A stretch of 64,000 bases of DNA from Lophius americanus (lineage: Eukaryota; Chordata; Actinopteri; Lophiiformes; Lophiidae). The notes under the pieces are model-generated. The model had not been told where the DNA came from and ran no database searches. It saw only the letters and a program-made list of their open reading frames with translations. This document shows, one piece after another, positions 1-11,814 of the stretch. The DNA lies in the NCBI GenBank assembly GCA_037951165.1, contig JBBDHG010000052.1, positions 1,677,501 to 1,741,500 on the forward strand, given 5' to 3'. A program made the translations under genes and the position numbers. The number at the start of each line of letters is the position of its first letter. Within the stretch, counting starts at the first letter, position 1.

Positions 1-708
1 ACGAAACGGACAATACGACAGGTCTATTGAATGAATAACTATTTGTTCCCCTTTCCCCTGATATTGGTCTCTGCAGTATGCACTAAAAGTTATAATAAGA
101 AATTAGATTTGTTGTTGAGGGATTTATCCTTAGAATCAGCAATGTTTTCCAGCGCTTTTTAATATGCACTTGATTTTACACATTGTTGTGAGGCAGTAGA
201 CATTCAGATTGCACCTGAAAGCCTTTATATCTTATTTGAAGAACGGGTTATCTGCATGAGAGAACGATTAAGTTCAGGGAGAGCAGAATAAAAGGACAAA
301 ATTGAACAAAATGAGCCATGCATGCTGCAGACTCTGATGAGTTTAATGTTCCTCCAGCAAACTTTTAAGTTACTTCACAACTACTGTGATAGGAAAAGAT
401 CATCTGGTTGTACTTCATCAGCAGTTTTAACTACCGTCGATTACTGGCCTGGCATAAAAGTGCTTTGAGGTTCCCTGTGTACAAGCGTTGTTTCTATTTC
501 ACATTTTTTAAAACACAAAAAAAAACCTTTCCATCTTAGCTAAAACGGTGTTGTGAAAAAGGAGCCTTGGTGTCATACAGTCACAGAAAATGATTTCACT
601 TGCAAGGAAAAGTAAATTTTACTTATGTCTGTATGGGCCTTGATGAAATTTCCTGTTTCTTGCTGTCATATCTCCCACACAGGAACTTTTAGATGGACAT
701 GAAAGATT
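1..708. other. Upstream flank or 5' intron of eme1
   Basis: AT-rich sequence without a supported ORF. A pyrimidine-containing tract and CACACAG at 676-682 look like the splice acceptor that precedes the first coding exon of eme1, so most of this stretch is probably intron. No promoter or upstream exon could be identified. Confidence 0.4.
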
Positions 709-3700
709 ATGGGCAGCTACAGTGACTCGACCAGTGAAGTAGAAGAGGAGTTTCCCGTGTTTGACCTCAGCCAACCCTCCCAGGGCCACATACAGAAACC
801 AGGGGCAACCATCTTCCCCCAAACAAAGGGCACCGTAGATGGATACACAAGAATTGCTGATGTCATGACGATCAGCAGTGATTCTGAAGAAGATGCACCC
901 TATGTCCCCCTGGCACAGAGACTCAAAAAGAGGCAGGACAATGTGATTATTGCCTCTTCCACTGTTGCTAATGGGAAGGACCTTTGGCGTTGTTCACCAT
1001 CAAAACTGGCCACTACTTCTCTCTCTTATGGCGCTCCAGATTCAGAGTACACACTTGGCTCCTACAGGTTCTCAAATGGCTCAGAGGAGGGGGTGGCTGA
1101 CCCTCAGCAATCCCTGACCACCAAGCTCCTTACCAGCGTAGGAAGCATTGATAATGCTAAGAGGAAAGCTGCCAAGTTCTCGGTGGAGGAGATCCAGGTC
1201 TCCAAGGAGGAGGCTCTGAGAAGGAGACGGGCCATGGAGAGACAGCAGAGGGGCAAGGTGGAACTCCGGCAGGAAAAAGAAAGGCAGAAGGCTGAGAGGA
1301 AAGCACTAGCGGAGGCTGCCAAGGCCCTGAGGCCAGAGGAATGTATCAAACATATGGTGGTGACGGTGGACCCAGGTAATGTGAAAAAACTCTTGGATCT
1401 GTGCTTAGCGGTTAGCAGAATCACTCTGAAGTCAGTCGTGGCTTGTGGGTGTTTGTACAAACACAAAAAGAGAGTGTGCTTTAGTGGTCGCCTGTCCATT
1501 AAGGCTGCAACTAACGACTATTTTGATAGTCAATTAATCGTTTAATAATCAACGATTAATCAAATCGTTTTTTTCTCCTGGTTATGTACTAGTAAGAGCA
1601 ATGCAATGTCTATGGTTTTAATGTAGGGGCACATTTGTAACGTGAAGCGTATCATCGTGATTTAAATATAGTTATTTGGTACTCTCAACGTCCTTGACAA
1701 TTCACTACATTTCAAAAGTCACGTTGAACCTTACAGAAGTTTTCAATATTTTTGGTCATGTTGAAGAAGAAATGCACCCACACATTGGGTGTTTTCTTTG
1801 GCGATGGCGTTGCCATGGCGCTAATGTTTACTTCTTTCTTATTACGTGACGTCGGGGGGTGTGTACGATGACGCCACTGATTAATCGACTATTGTCTATT
1901 TAGTTGATTATTTGTTGCAGCCCTACTGTCCATGTTTTTTAAAGCTATCTCAAGTTTTCTCACAAAGCAACCTACACACTGCAGCTAACCCTTTTTGGGG
2001 TACTTTTGGCTATTAAAGAATAATTTGTATTTTCCTCTGTTTCCATGGTTAAAAGTTGATTAGAGGCTCATTTTGTGAATCGGATTTGATGAGAGTATAT
2101 ATAAAACATATATCTCAAGCACATTTCAGAAGTGCCTTTTGATATCTATGTCAAATGTAAGTATTTTATTTATTTTTCATTTTAAAATCAAACTTTTTGT
2201 CATAAATGCAATTATCAGGGAATACTTAATGACTGAATGAAATGCACCCTATCCAACGACATCGAAATCATTCTGTGTTGAGGGTGATATTTTGTGTTTG
2301 CAGCTCTCTTACAGCTGGAAGGAGGCGGGACTCTGCTGGCGTCGGTGCAGGCTCTGGGTTGTAGCTGCGCTATAGAGAAACAACCCATCCCACGCAGCGT
2401 TAGCTGGATAAGGAGGGCTCCCTCTGCACAGGTGATAACACACACAAACACACACATTCTTGCGGGTATCGATTTTTCAGTAACCCTTGATAAGATTTCA
2501 TAGTGAGCGATGGAGTTTCTACTCCCTGTGTCTCTCAGCCAGGTGAAGGAGCATGCGCACATGAGGCCCATGTTGTGATGCAGATGACAGTCGATGACTT
2601 CATCACTCTGATTCACAGCTACATCCAGGTTAGTGCAGTAGTAGCCATAATATACATATAATGACATGTTGGTCGACGAGAAAATAGCGTGGCAGAATAC
2701 TATGGATGCATCTCCTGTCACATCTACCTAATGCAGGTCGAAAGGTATGGCAGGTGTGACTCTGGTCCCACTCTAACGTCCTGGGTGCTGGAGCAACAGT
2801 GGCGTAACCCTGACAAGACCCTAAGTCTTGTGGTCATCGACCTGGAGGAGTATTTCAGGTAAGGACAATAACTTCCCTTAATTATTTACGAAAATGATTT
2901 ATCACCTAGAGGAAGGATGTTTTGCCAATGGTCTCTAATGAAAACATCATTCATGATGCCATAATTTTTGATAAAACATATCTGATGTGATATATTTTGA
3001 TGATACCTTTCTCAACATTACTCCAGTTATTCCTCCCACTTAGGGTGTATAAAATTTGAAAATGATTCATGACATAGTATTTGAGTTATCTTGTGAACAC
3101 TAAGGATCTAGGTAGGAAACGGTGGCGATGAGCATTCCAGAATCTCCCCTTTACGGGTATACAAATAGAGTCAAATAAATTGATAAAAGCAAAGCAGAAT
3201 TTAATGCTTTCTAGGGTCTTGAGTCAAAGGAAATACCTGGAAAACTGATACCAACCCAGTCCTAGCCCAATCTCCTAACACTATGTATAGGGGCAGCTGC
3301 ATTTCACTGAGCCCTGCAGGTCAGCAGCTCAGCTATTGATTGTAGGAGATTGAGGAAATGCTCCCAGTGAGAATGTTTACAACACAGTTTATCTAACTCA
3401 ATGGTATGTTAATGTAAGATATAAGCCAACAACGGGAATTATATCAACCATCATAGCCAGCACGATCTGGCAAGCGCGCAGCTGGGACTATTGTGAGGTG
3501 CTTTTAATAAGGGCAAAATGGGGTAAAGACAGCAGCCCAGAGCCCACTCTGAGAGAGGTCAGAAACTATATCTCTGCTTTTGTCCTCAGATCCCAGAAGT
3601 CACAAAGCCAGAAGAGGTTGCGAGAAGCTGTTAATGGTGAGGAGCGAGGGAGAGGGAAAGTGAAGAAGGGCAGGAAGAATGGAGGAGCTGAGGTTCTACC

Positions 3701-6129
3701 TGAGGTGTCACGAGTTGAAGTAGAGGAGGTGGGTCAGACAAATTTTTCATATTCAATAAACTGACTACACACCATGTTTGTTCCTCTAATTGCACTAATG
3801 CACCTGGACTATTTTAATTCTTATTTCTAAATGCCATTAGAGATCAAACTCTTTTCCTATAATGGTTAAGCATGCATTTTATTCCTTTATTTTATTGTAC
3901 ATGTGTATATTTTAATTCTTAATTTTGTGTCCTGTGTGTGTCTATATATATATATTTATGGTGCCTGATTGGATTCATGTCTTGGGAACGGGCGAGCTGG
4001 TCAATAGCATCAATTCCTTCGTCGTCAACCATGAACCGCTAACACACTCCAGCCAGGCATCAGAAGGAACCCAGGGCCCACTGTACCGGCATACAATGGG
4101 TCTGAATCTCATCCTGGTACCTAACAGCAGTCAGAATGACCCTGGCTAGCAGCTGGAGGTCTATGCGGCCCTCCAATGATATGTCTGCACAGATCATAAC
4201 TGACCCACCACCAAACCGGTCATGTTGGCGGATGTTACAGGCAGCAGAACATTCTCCACAGCGTCTCCAGACTCTCTCACGTCTGTCACATGTGCTCAGT
4301 GTGAACCTGCTCTCATCTATGAAGAGAACAGGTTGCCAATGGTGATTATGCCAATTCTGGTGTTCTCCGGCAAATGCCAATCGAGCTGCACGGTGACAGG
4401 CATTGAGCACGGGTCTCACTTGTGGACATAGGGCCCTCATACCACCCTCATAGTGTCTGTTTGGGCAGAAACATGCGCATACATGGCCTGTTAGGGGTCA
4501 TTTTGTAGGCCTCTGGCAGTGCTCCTCCTGTTTCTCCTACCTCCTTGTATCCCCTCCTTGCTCTTGACACTGTGCTGGGGGACACAACAAACCTTCTGGC
4601 CAATGCATGTATGGATTTCCTGGAGGAGCTGCACTACCTGAGAAACTACTGTGGGTTGCAGATACCGCCTCATGCTACCACTAGTGGAGGAGTCACTGGG
4701 AAAATGCAAAACTAACCAAGAATAAGCCAGAAAGTTTTTAAAGAAAAAAGGTTTTAAAGCTTTTTCTAGGCCTCTGGGACTCCCTTAAACTACAGAGACT
4801 TACAATGAACAACTAGACATAAGTTCAAGTGGATGAATACTTTTATATTTTATGAATACCCCTTTAGCCTTATAATCTGAAACAGTGTAGTAGAATATAC
4901 TCACAAAAAGAGAATGAATCGGGAGGTCCAATTCTTTTCCACAGCAGTGTAGGATGAGGCCGTATTTTAATATACAGTTTTGAACACAGTGATAAGGATT
5001 GAACTCATTCTGTCCTCAAATATCCCACCAGGCAGCGGTGCATCTCCAGCTTCACACTAGTGTCTTGGTCCGCTTCTTGTCGACCTGGAAGGATTTTGCG
5101 GATCACATCACCATGACAACAAAAGCGGTGGCAGAAGCGCCATTCAAGTAAGTAGCTCTTTGCAACTGCCTGCAGCTTGTTCTCTGTCCGATCAAATTAT
5201 TCTACCCATCATCCTCTGTGTTTTCAGGCGAGAGAGGGAGAACTCAGGCTTCTCCTTCTACCTGGAGAGTGAGTGGGCAGGCGGTCAGAAAGTGGATAAA
5301 GCTGGGAATGGGCTGCTGCAGGTGTGGAAAAGACAGATCATGCAATTCAACAGAGTCAGTTCAGACATGGCCTCAGCCATCCTGGCAGCATACCCCTCCC
5401 CACAGCTTCTGAAGAAGGTACGAGAGCCACAGGCATCTACTTCTAACATCTCTGCACCTGACACAAGTTCTGTGCATCACTTTATCTGGTTGTATCTTAA
5501 AACTCTTCTACACAGTAAGCAGAACTCTTAGGTATGTTGAGCCCAGTTATAATCTGGAGGACTCTTACCGACATTGAGAAGTAGACCGGATCCGGTCAGT
5601 CCAGTGTTCAAGCTTTAACAGGTTTGTTCCGATGCAAACCGACTGAACCAGCATTACTCAGCATTACTGGCACCTGCTGGTGATTATCTGCTACTGCTAC
5701 CTTACAATGACTATGTCCTCTACAGTGGTAATTTCTATCCTATAAGCACAAAGAATACATAGGAAAATTCTTGAATTGTATCTCAGACATCATTTGTTTT
5801 AATTATAGTCTACACCAAACTTATGGGACCACATCCACAATGCTTATAAATGATTCTGACACACATCAAGACAACAGAAGCAAGTCATAACATTCCTAAT
5901 CCTATTCAAAGAGAAGCATCATTCTGTAATCATTTCCCTTTTGTTTCTGCAGGCTTACAATCAGTGCAGGAGTGAGCAAGAGAAGATCAACTTGCTGTCT
6001 GATCTTCTGATCCGCAGAGGAGAAGGTGTCACTTCCACAACTCGACGGATCGGTCCGGAACTTTCCAAACGCCTCTTCCTCCTGATGAACTCGTGCGACC
6101 CTGAGCAGACTATGGACACCGCCAACTGA
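709..6129 (+). CDS. eme1: EME1, non-catalytic partner of the MUS81 structure-specific endonuclease (8 coding exons)
   Basis: Family role: EME1 pairs with MUS81 in the nucleus to cleave replication forks, 3' flaps and nicked Holliday junctions. Exons 709-1375, 2304-2431, 2539-2628, 2737-2858, 3590-3728, 5032-5147, 5228-5417 and 5953-6129 all have GT-AG borders and join in phase into 542 residues plus TGA (human EME1 is about 570). Seen: an acidic N-terminus with VMTISSDSEED (52-62, SUMO-interaction-like) and YVPLAQRL (65-72); a charged helix at about 155-208; an ERCC4-type nuclease-like fold from about 210 with LLQLEGGG near 224; a basic loop (about 337-365); KAVAEAPFK near 413-421; and SEWAGG, NRVSSDMASAI, RRGEGVTSTTRRIGPELS toward the C-terminal helix-hairpin-helix region. 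The ERCC4 catalytic ERK motif is not seen, as expected for EME1. ATG 709 follows an in-frame TGA (700-702) and a likely acceptor at 681-682, so a 5' UTR exon probably lies upstream. EME2 is less likely because of the long N-terminus. Confidence 0.93.
1500..1925. mobile_element. hAT-type MITE in eme1 intron, with intact 8-bp target duplication
   Basis: The 426-bp element begins TAAGGCTGCAAC and ends GTTGCAGCCCTA, which are inverted repeats with one mismatch. The perfect direct repeat CTGTCCAT flanks it at 1492-1499 and 1926-1933, the 8-bp target duplication typical of hAT transposons. The subterminal regions are rich in ATTAATCG/CGATTAAT motifs and the interior has no transposase ORF, so it is non-autonomous. 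It sits in the first intron after the start codon. Confidence 0.9.
3010..3165 (+). repeat. Fragment of an unclassified interspersed repeat (family X) in an eme1 intron
   Basis: It contains landmarks shared with the copies at 8.2, 18.4, 39.2, 47.4 and 52.2 kb: an ' actccagttattcctcccactta ' type block, AAATTTGAAAATGATTCATG, and an AAGGATCT followed by a GGTGGCGATG-like segment. Only the 3' part of the family is present. Confidence 0.6.
3960..4720 (-). pseudogene. Tc1-like transposase relic, antisense in the eme1 intron
   Basis: On the - strand 4709-4491 gives a decayed N-terminal helix-turn-helix region (VVSQVVQLLQE, RNRRSTARGLQNDP). Then 4440-4060 encodes PVLFIDESRF, TCDRRERVWRR and RFGGGSVMI, the heart of a Tc1-like DDE transposase with the first catalytic Asp in IDESRF. 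The C-terminal part to about 3960 is recognisable but broken by stops, and the second and third acidic residues are not in an open frame. It belongs to the same subfamily as the relic at 50.2-51.1 kb. It is inactive and opposite in orientation to eme1. Confidence 0.88.
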
Positions 6130-6263
6130 CCTTAGAATATTGTTTCCATTCATGTTCCCTACCACTTTGAATTTTTCAGTACTACCAAGTTATTTGAATT
6201 CTGTTTTTAATGTTAAAGGCTCTGGAGAATATAAATTCTTAAATTTTTTTTATCCAATGATTT

Positions 6264-6269
6264 AATAAA
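6264..6269 (+). terminator. Poly(A) signal of eme1
   Basis: AATAAA lies 135 bases after the eme1 stop codon in A/T-rich sequence, the first canonical signal downstream. A short 3' UTR of about 150 bases is inferred. Confidence 0.6.
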
Positions 6270-6705
6270 AAACAAAAAACAAAATCACATCAAGAAAACG
6301 GCCATTGCAACCACATGCATAGTATTTAGGAAACATGTAAATAAACAAACATAAAAAAAAAAAACACATTTATGAACTACAATGTTTTTCGGGAGTGCAT
6401 AAATCTCTGCAAAAGGCGGACCAAACATATACCTGTGTGTTTAAGTGGCTGAGCCATGCACCGCCCCATTCCTCCATAATGTTTTTTTTGAAATCGGTTT
6501 CCGTATTGTGTGAAAATGTCTAAAAATAACCCGAGAGATACACATTTATATGGACCCGCAATCGCATTCAAAGGTTTCCTTCCCGTCAATCCCCCAAAGG
6601 AATGTGGAAATCTATCCAAACCAACCAATCTGCCATGAGACACGGCTGAAAGCTTAGATTTAAGTACAAATATCTACAAATCCAGACATCATTGAAGTAA
6701 TCTAA

Positions 6706-6790
6706 CTCCAGGTGACTATGATTACACACTTTTAATCCAGTTGACTACGATTACACATTTTAAATCCAGTTGACTACGATTACACATTTC
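6706..6790. repeat. Short tandem repeat, about 31 bp x 3
   Basis: Three adjacent near-identical copies of a unit containing CAGTTGACTACGATTACACA; the first copy has GGTGACTATG in place of GTTGACTACG. No coding potential. Confidence 0.8.
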
Positions 6791-7845
6791 TCTTGCAAGA
6801 TCCCTGTAAGGTTGATTTGACATCAATCGCAGAACACAAAACAACCTGTAGACGTTCCGGGCACGACTCAACATTTTAATACCTTGATGAAAGCTGGTTT
6901 TCGGTTTAGATGTTGTGTCTTGGATGCTAATGAATCCAAATGTATTTAAATGGTATATTATTAATCTGAACATAAACGTTTTTCAGAAATTATGATTCTG
7001 CGATCTCAGGTCATAGCAACCCAGAGCAGCAGATGTTGCCCAGGAGATTCTGCTTCTCGGTCACATCTGGTTGTATAAAAAAATCATCATCCACTCTGCT
7101 CAGACTGAGCTGACTGTCAGTCTGAGCAAATTTTCTGAAATAACCGCGTGTGACTGCCAACATTCAGTTTGGATCTATTGTCCGATTCCATCTCAAGGCA
7201 CCTTTACATATTTAATGATTTGTACAATAGGTAATTGATCTTGGCATTCTGAATTCAATATGAAAAACTATCACGTCAGCTTTCCCATGATTCTCACTTC
7301 AGCCGTTAAAAACTTGGCAAGAGCTGGTCGTGAGGCTAGTGGTCAGAACAATTACTAGTGGTGTCTGTTATGGCTCAGACAGCAAAAATTGTGTAATGAC
7401 ACTGGACTACACGCTGATCCGTACAAGGTGGAGAAAAAGCATTGATTGATAAGAAATGATTGAATTTTGATGCCGTAAACGTGTTTTTATAATTCATACA
7501 AGACGTTGTATGTCTATCTTACAGGGGCAGGTTGACCTACAAATAATGCATTTTAACAATGTATTTGTAACAAACAGTTAAATCATTTCTAATCTTTTCT
7601 ATAATTTTCCCTAATGAAGCTGGGATAGAAATATGATGTAAGGACATAAAACTAAATATATGGCTAATACGTAATATATTGGAAGGCCTATTTTGTGGTG
7701 ATTCAGATCTTCAACAATCGCCCATAGTGTTCGTGTAGTTTTAAAAAAAGGTGATTTCTGACTGTGGAAACATAGGTTTAGATGTCCTCCAAAATACAAC
7801 CCCACCCCATATCACCATAGCATTGTTGGACACAAATAACCAAAG

Positions 7846-7878
7846 TAGTTTCTAAAATGTTGGGCATTTTAGAAACTA
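7846..7878. repeat. Perfect hairpin, 14-bp arms
   Basis: TAGTTTCTAAAATG (7846-7859) and its exact reverse complement (7865-7878) are separated by TTGGG. No tandem structure or transposon ends surround it. Confidence 0.85.
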
Positions 7879-8224
7879 GTATGGGCAAAACAATAACAGC
7901 AAATGTTAAATTTTAACTAAATATAACTGACCATGTCCACACAGACAAAAGAGAACAAGTCCTTTTGCAAAGCAGCTTTATCTATTGCGTTTTTGCCTAC
8001 ACTTCATTGAGCTTTATTTCGGTATGTCCTCGGACAGGCAACGTCAATTTGCATATTCACTAAATTATTACATAGTTACACATATTTATATTCAACTTTT
8101 AGATTAAAGGATTTGGATGTAAAATTTCGGTTGTAAATATAGGTTTATGTCTAGATTCAACATTCAGATTTACATTTAATATTTATAAGAACATTAAACA
8201 TGACAAAGTTCATAACTAGGCCTT

Positions 8225-8600
8225 TGTCGCTGTCCCTGACAGCAAGGGTATACTACCAAAATGCCCCCAATCTACTGAATTTTACGAGCAATCCCCTTGG
8301 TTGAGCTCCTCAAATCAAATATGAAGTTATGTCTGAAAAACATTGTTTTTCGTAGAAAATCTCCCCCTAGTGAGCAAAATGTGAACTATTAGAGGAAAGC
8401 TTTTGAAGATAAAGCCCTCCCTAGTGTTTGAAAAATATAACTAACCTTTTTCCAAGGTTATTATTCACGCTAAGGTGTACGTGGTTATAAAATTTTAGAA
8501 TGATCCATTAAATAGTTTTTGAATATCGCACGAAGGATCTGCATTTGACATATCGGACTTAAAAAGTGACTTTGCATATTTGGTACTCTAAAATCTGAGC
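8225..8600 (+). repeat. Unclassified interspersed repeat, family X copy
   Basis: It starts with the small hairpin sequence GCTGTCCCTGACAGC, then shows the family order: CCCCCAATCTACTG, GAGCTCCTCAAATCAAATATG, CTCCCCCTAGTGAG, GATAAAGCCCTCCCTAGTG, AATGATCCAT and AAGGATCTGCA. It is diverged, without an ORF. Confidence 0.7.
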
Positions 8601-9080
8601 CCTTTGCAAGGCCCTGTTGTTCACAGTAATCATTATTCTCTCTCCTGTGTCTAAAAATAATCTTTGGTTATATTGGGAGTTATTTGCAGCGTATAGCCCC
8701 ACCCCTCACATTTTAACTGCTGCTCAGCTGGGTTGCATGTACCTCCTCCATGAGCTCTCCTGCGAGCAAATAGCCTTTTCTTCCCTGGCGCCGTCTGCAT
8801 TTCCTGGAGTGCTGCTGTAAAGTGTGGCCACAAATCTGCTCCACTTCGCTCTGCAGAGCCCACGGCTCATTGCCACCGCATTAGCAAAACTGGAACCTGA
8901 CCAGGAAGTTATGAGTGCCTGGAACGGAGGAGAAAAGAGTCAGAGAGACGAATGGGTAACGAGCTGTTAAATGGGCTTAAGAGATGAGAAGCATGTCACA
9001 CCTCAGGTCCTGCATACAGGGGGAGATAGTGAGAGGTACGGCACTTCACAGTGACGGTAAATCCCATGTTGAGCTCTTTT

Positions 9081-9245
9081 AACCTCCGCCAGAGAGGTTG
9101 TGTTTCTTCCCGAGTCCATTTCTTGGTCTGTCGGAAGCACTTTGCAAAAACTAATGAACAAATATCCTTGAAACTCGGTGGGACAATAGAACAGAGCCCA
9201 TTAAATGTCATGGTGGATCCAGGATTATGTTACATTTTCTGAAAG
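9081..9245 (+). repeat. Short fish repeat of the 'CCTCCGCC...GGATCCAGG' type
   Basis: It begins AACCTCCGCCAGAGAGGTTG, passes through CAAAAACTAATGAACAAAT and CCCATTAAATGTCATGGTGG, and ends near GGATCCAGGATTATG. The same order of motifs recurs in part at about 54085-54180 (+) and inverted at about 57330-57431. I recognise the motif order as common in fish genomes but cannot name the transposon class. Confidence 0.6.
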
Positions 9246-9771
9246 AGACATTTTTGGATCATCCGAATGATTCTTATTGACTTTTTCATCCGCTTTTAAT
9301 TTCATCCAACCTCACGTTCCACCGAGAAAACTTCCTGGCATCCATAACATTGACCCTCACTTAACATACTTTACACAATGTATATTGATAAAGATTTTCA
9401 ACTTGAATGTTTCTTTCTTCGAGATCCGGCCTGTGATTTAAGTACTCCCTTCATTTGTTTTTAAATTTGGAATCTTTTCTTAATTATATTATTTTTGCTG
9501 TTTCTTTATATTTCAAAATGTTGTGCACTGGACTCTTCTGCCTTTTATTTATTTTATTTCATTAATTACTTTATTTTGGATGGAAGAAAAATAGTTTTAA
9601 AGGATCACTGTAAATAAAATTGTAATCATTGAAAGTTTATGTCTTATCATCACTTTTAATGGTTTTGTATACAAATGAGTGTCTATGTCATTATGAGGAA
9701 GGATCAGACATCAAGTTAGCAGATCACACTCTCCTTGATTCTCTGCTCAATCAAAGTGAAACGGACCATAA

Positions 9772-9869
9772 GCTCGATGACGTCACCGACTAATCAACAT
9801 TTGAATTCTTTGACAACTAATTTAATAATAGATTTTTGTCGATTACGTCGATTGGTCGTTGCAGCTCTA
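9772..9869. mobile_element. Truncated hAT MITE end
   Basis: It ends GTTGCAGCTCTA, one base different from the right terminus of the element at 1500-1925, and is preceded by the same kind of sequence (GATGACGTCACCGACTAATC, then CGATTACGTCGATTGG). No matching left end is visible, so it is a truncated copy. Confidence 0.65.
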
Positions 9870-11588
9870 GTTGGTTCCTGTACCGTGACATATACTGTTT
9901 GATAGGTTGACTATATTCCGTTTTCTATCCAACAGGCACAAACGTTGGATTACACATCATTATGATAATCTGTGTAGGCTGTAGCATAACTTCGTAAGCA
10001 AAAACTCTAACACAGCTTAGGTAATAGGTGACTCCATAAATGTTTTCTGTATTGACCGGATCCTGAGCTCAGTGTAGTTGCAGTCCAAGGAGTAGAGCCA
10101 TAAGTAGTGTTGGTGGTGACCACAACACCTCGTTAATATTTGTACATAGCCTGAAGAGTTTTTAAATGTTTATTGATAATGTACTAGTAATTAACTAAAA
10201 CAGAGTATAAAGCTATGTTGCATACAAATGACTGTTTATGGTTGATCTCTTATTTGATCAGAACTAAGGTATGCTAATTTGAACAAATACATACAAATAG
10301 GTTCCTTATCAAAGAAAATTTTGAAGTTAAAGCCGTTCTTTCGGCTGACTGCTACAAGGGGAATATTGGTCCTTGGCAGATATTTACACTTTAATTAGAT
10401 CCATTCCAATTTGGTTGGATTTTTCCAAACTCGAACTAACTAAACTTAGAGTTATCATCAGCATCACAATGATGACGTATCTAAAGTTATTAAAAGAAAG
10501 AAAATCTATTTTTGGATAGGGCTGACTTTCTAGGTTCCATTATAAGGGTTGGGTTACTTGATTAAGAATATTTGATGAAAAATAGTTTCAGTATGTGAAT
10601 TGCTTTTCCATAAAGTAGTGGCAGTTGGTGGCTAACGCATAGAAGAAGAAAATCAACTGAAAACATCCGCTAATTGGTTAGGCAGTGCAAAGTCCGTTAA
10701 GTCGCTTTACTTGTAATTGTGATTGCCATGTTCATTTTAAAAAGTTTACGTATAACATCAAACCAGACCAGTTTGTAATGCATCATGCCTCTTTTGCATG
10801 AAGAAACACAGTTTGTCATATGTAAAAAGGTAGACCCGCACTGCACTACTCTGCCATTGTTTTGTTCCAAAGAAAGGTAAACAAAGGTGTTATAGAGAGG
10901 GATCTTACATGCGGCGCCGCGGGATCATCAATCCCCTTACACAGCATTACTTCAGTTACAAGACGTGTTTGAGGTGCCTCAAAATTAAATAAAAGACCAA
11001 TCAGATTTCAGCATAGGGACATTGCCCCTATGGACCCACCACTGGATCTACCCATGCGTTATATGAGGATGAAGGCAGGAATCTTACATCTCAATTTTGT
11101 TCCTTATAATTTTTCTGTATAACTAAAAGGTGCCAGGAGAAAGGGAAAATGTGTCATTTGAGTTTAAGCAACCTCACACTCACATCTGACTTTAAGAGGA
11201 GCTGCTGTAAAAGATAATCAGCTGTGTTTGGCTTCTCGATGTGGTCTATTATTGGTTTTGGCATTGCCGCCACAAAAGCTCTTGTTTTGTCAGCTGATTC
11301 AGTAGCTTCTAGAGTCCATATAGTAAAGCAGGAGGATTACTCTTTTAAACATGGCTTTACTCTTCCCCATAAAAGACCTGAGGTGCTTTTTGTTTGCTTA
11401 AAGCCAAGAAGAAGCAAAAAAAAAAGAAGAAATTAAGAAGTTGAGGAGGAGGAAAGATGGAGATTTGTTTCTGTGACTCATCAATAGAAACATTATTTCC
11501 CTCTGGCCGGCCTCTGTGTGAACTCGACTCAAAAAGATTTTAACGCAATCATGTGTGTCCGTTTATCTGAGACAGTCAATTCCAGATT
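9870..11588. other. Intergenic sequence, nothing recognised
   Basis: No ORF with family resemblance, no RNA gene and no clear transposon end was found. A short GC island, GCGGCGCCGCGGG near 10913, stands out from AT-rich surroundings but has no further support. Confidence 0.4.
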
Positions 11589-11624
11589 TCTTCTAGGCAC
11601 TCAAAAACTTGAGTGCCTAGAAGA
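11589..11624. repeat. Perfect hairpin, 16-bp arms
   Basis: TCTTCTAGGCACTCAA (11589-11604) and its exact reverse complement (11609-11624) are separated by AAAC. The flanks show no matching target duplication. Confidence 0.88.
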
Positions 11625-11814
11625 CCGAAACATTTAACCAAGCCAGAAGCATGTTTACATCCATACCACTGGAATTATACTGACAAGATATGCACAAAGA
11701 CAAAGTTTGTGTGGAAAATATAATGATTGCATACTACAACCGACCCAAAGCATAAAAATGATATGTCTGCAAACACATATTATTTATTGGGGCCAATACG
11801 AATCATTTGCTAAA

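Larger units (their letters stand above)
6270..8224. other. Intergenic sequence with no supported gene
   Basis: AT-rich sequence downstream of eme1. Apart from the 31-bp tandem repeat and the 14-bp hairpin listed separately I see no gene, RNA or recognisable transposon. Frames such as the - strand one at 6377-6643 have no family resemblance I can name. Confidence 0.5.

Noticed and set aside
1376..1545. Extension of the first eme1 coding frame past 1375
   Set aside because: A consensus donor at 1376 and in-phase joining to LLQLEGGG at 2304 match the EME1 family; the read-through enters the hAT MITE.
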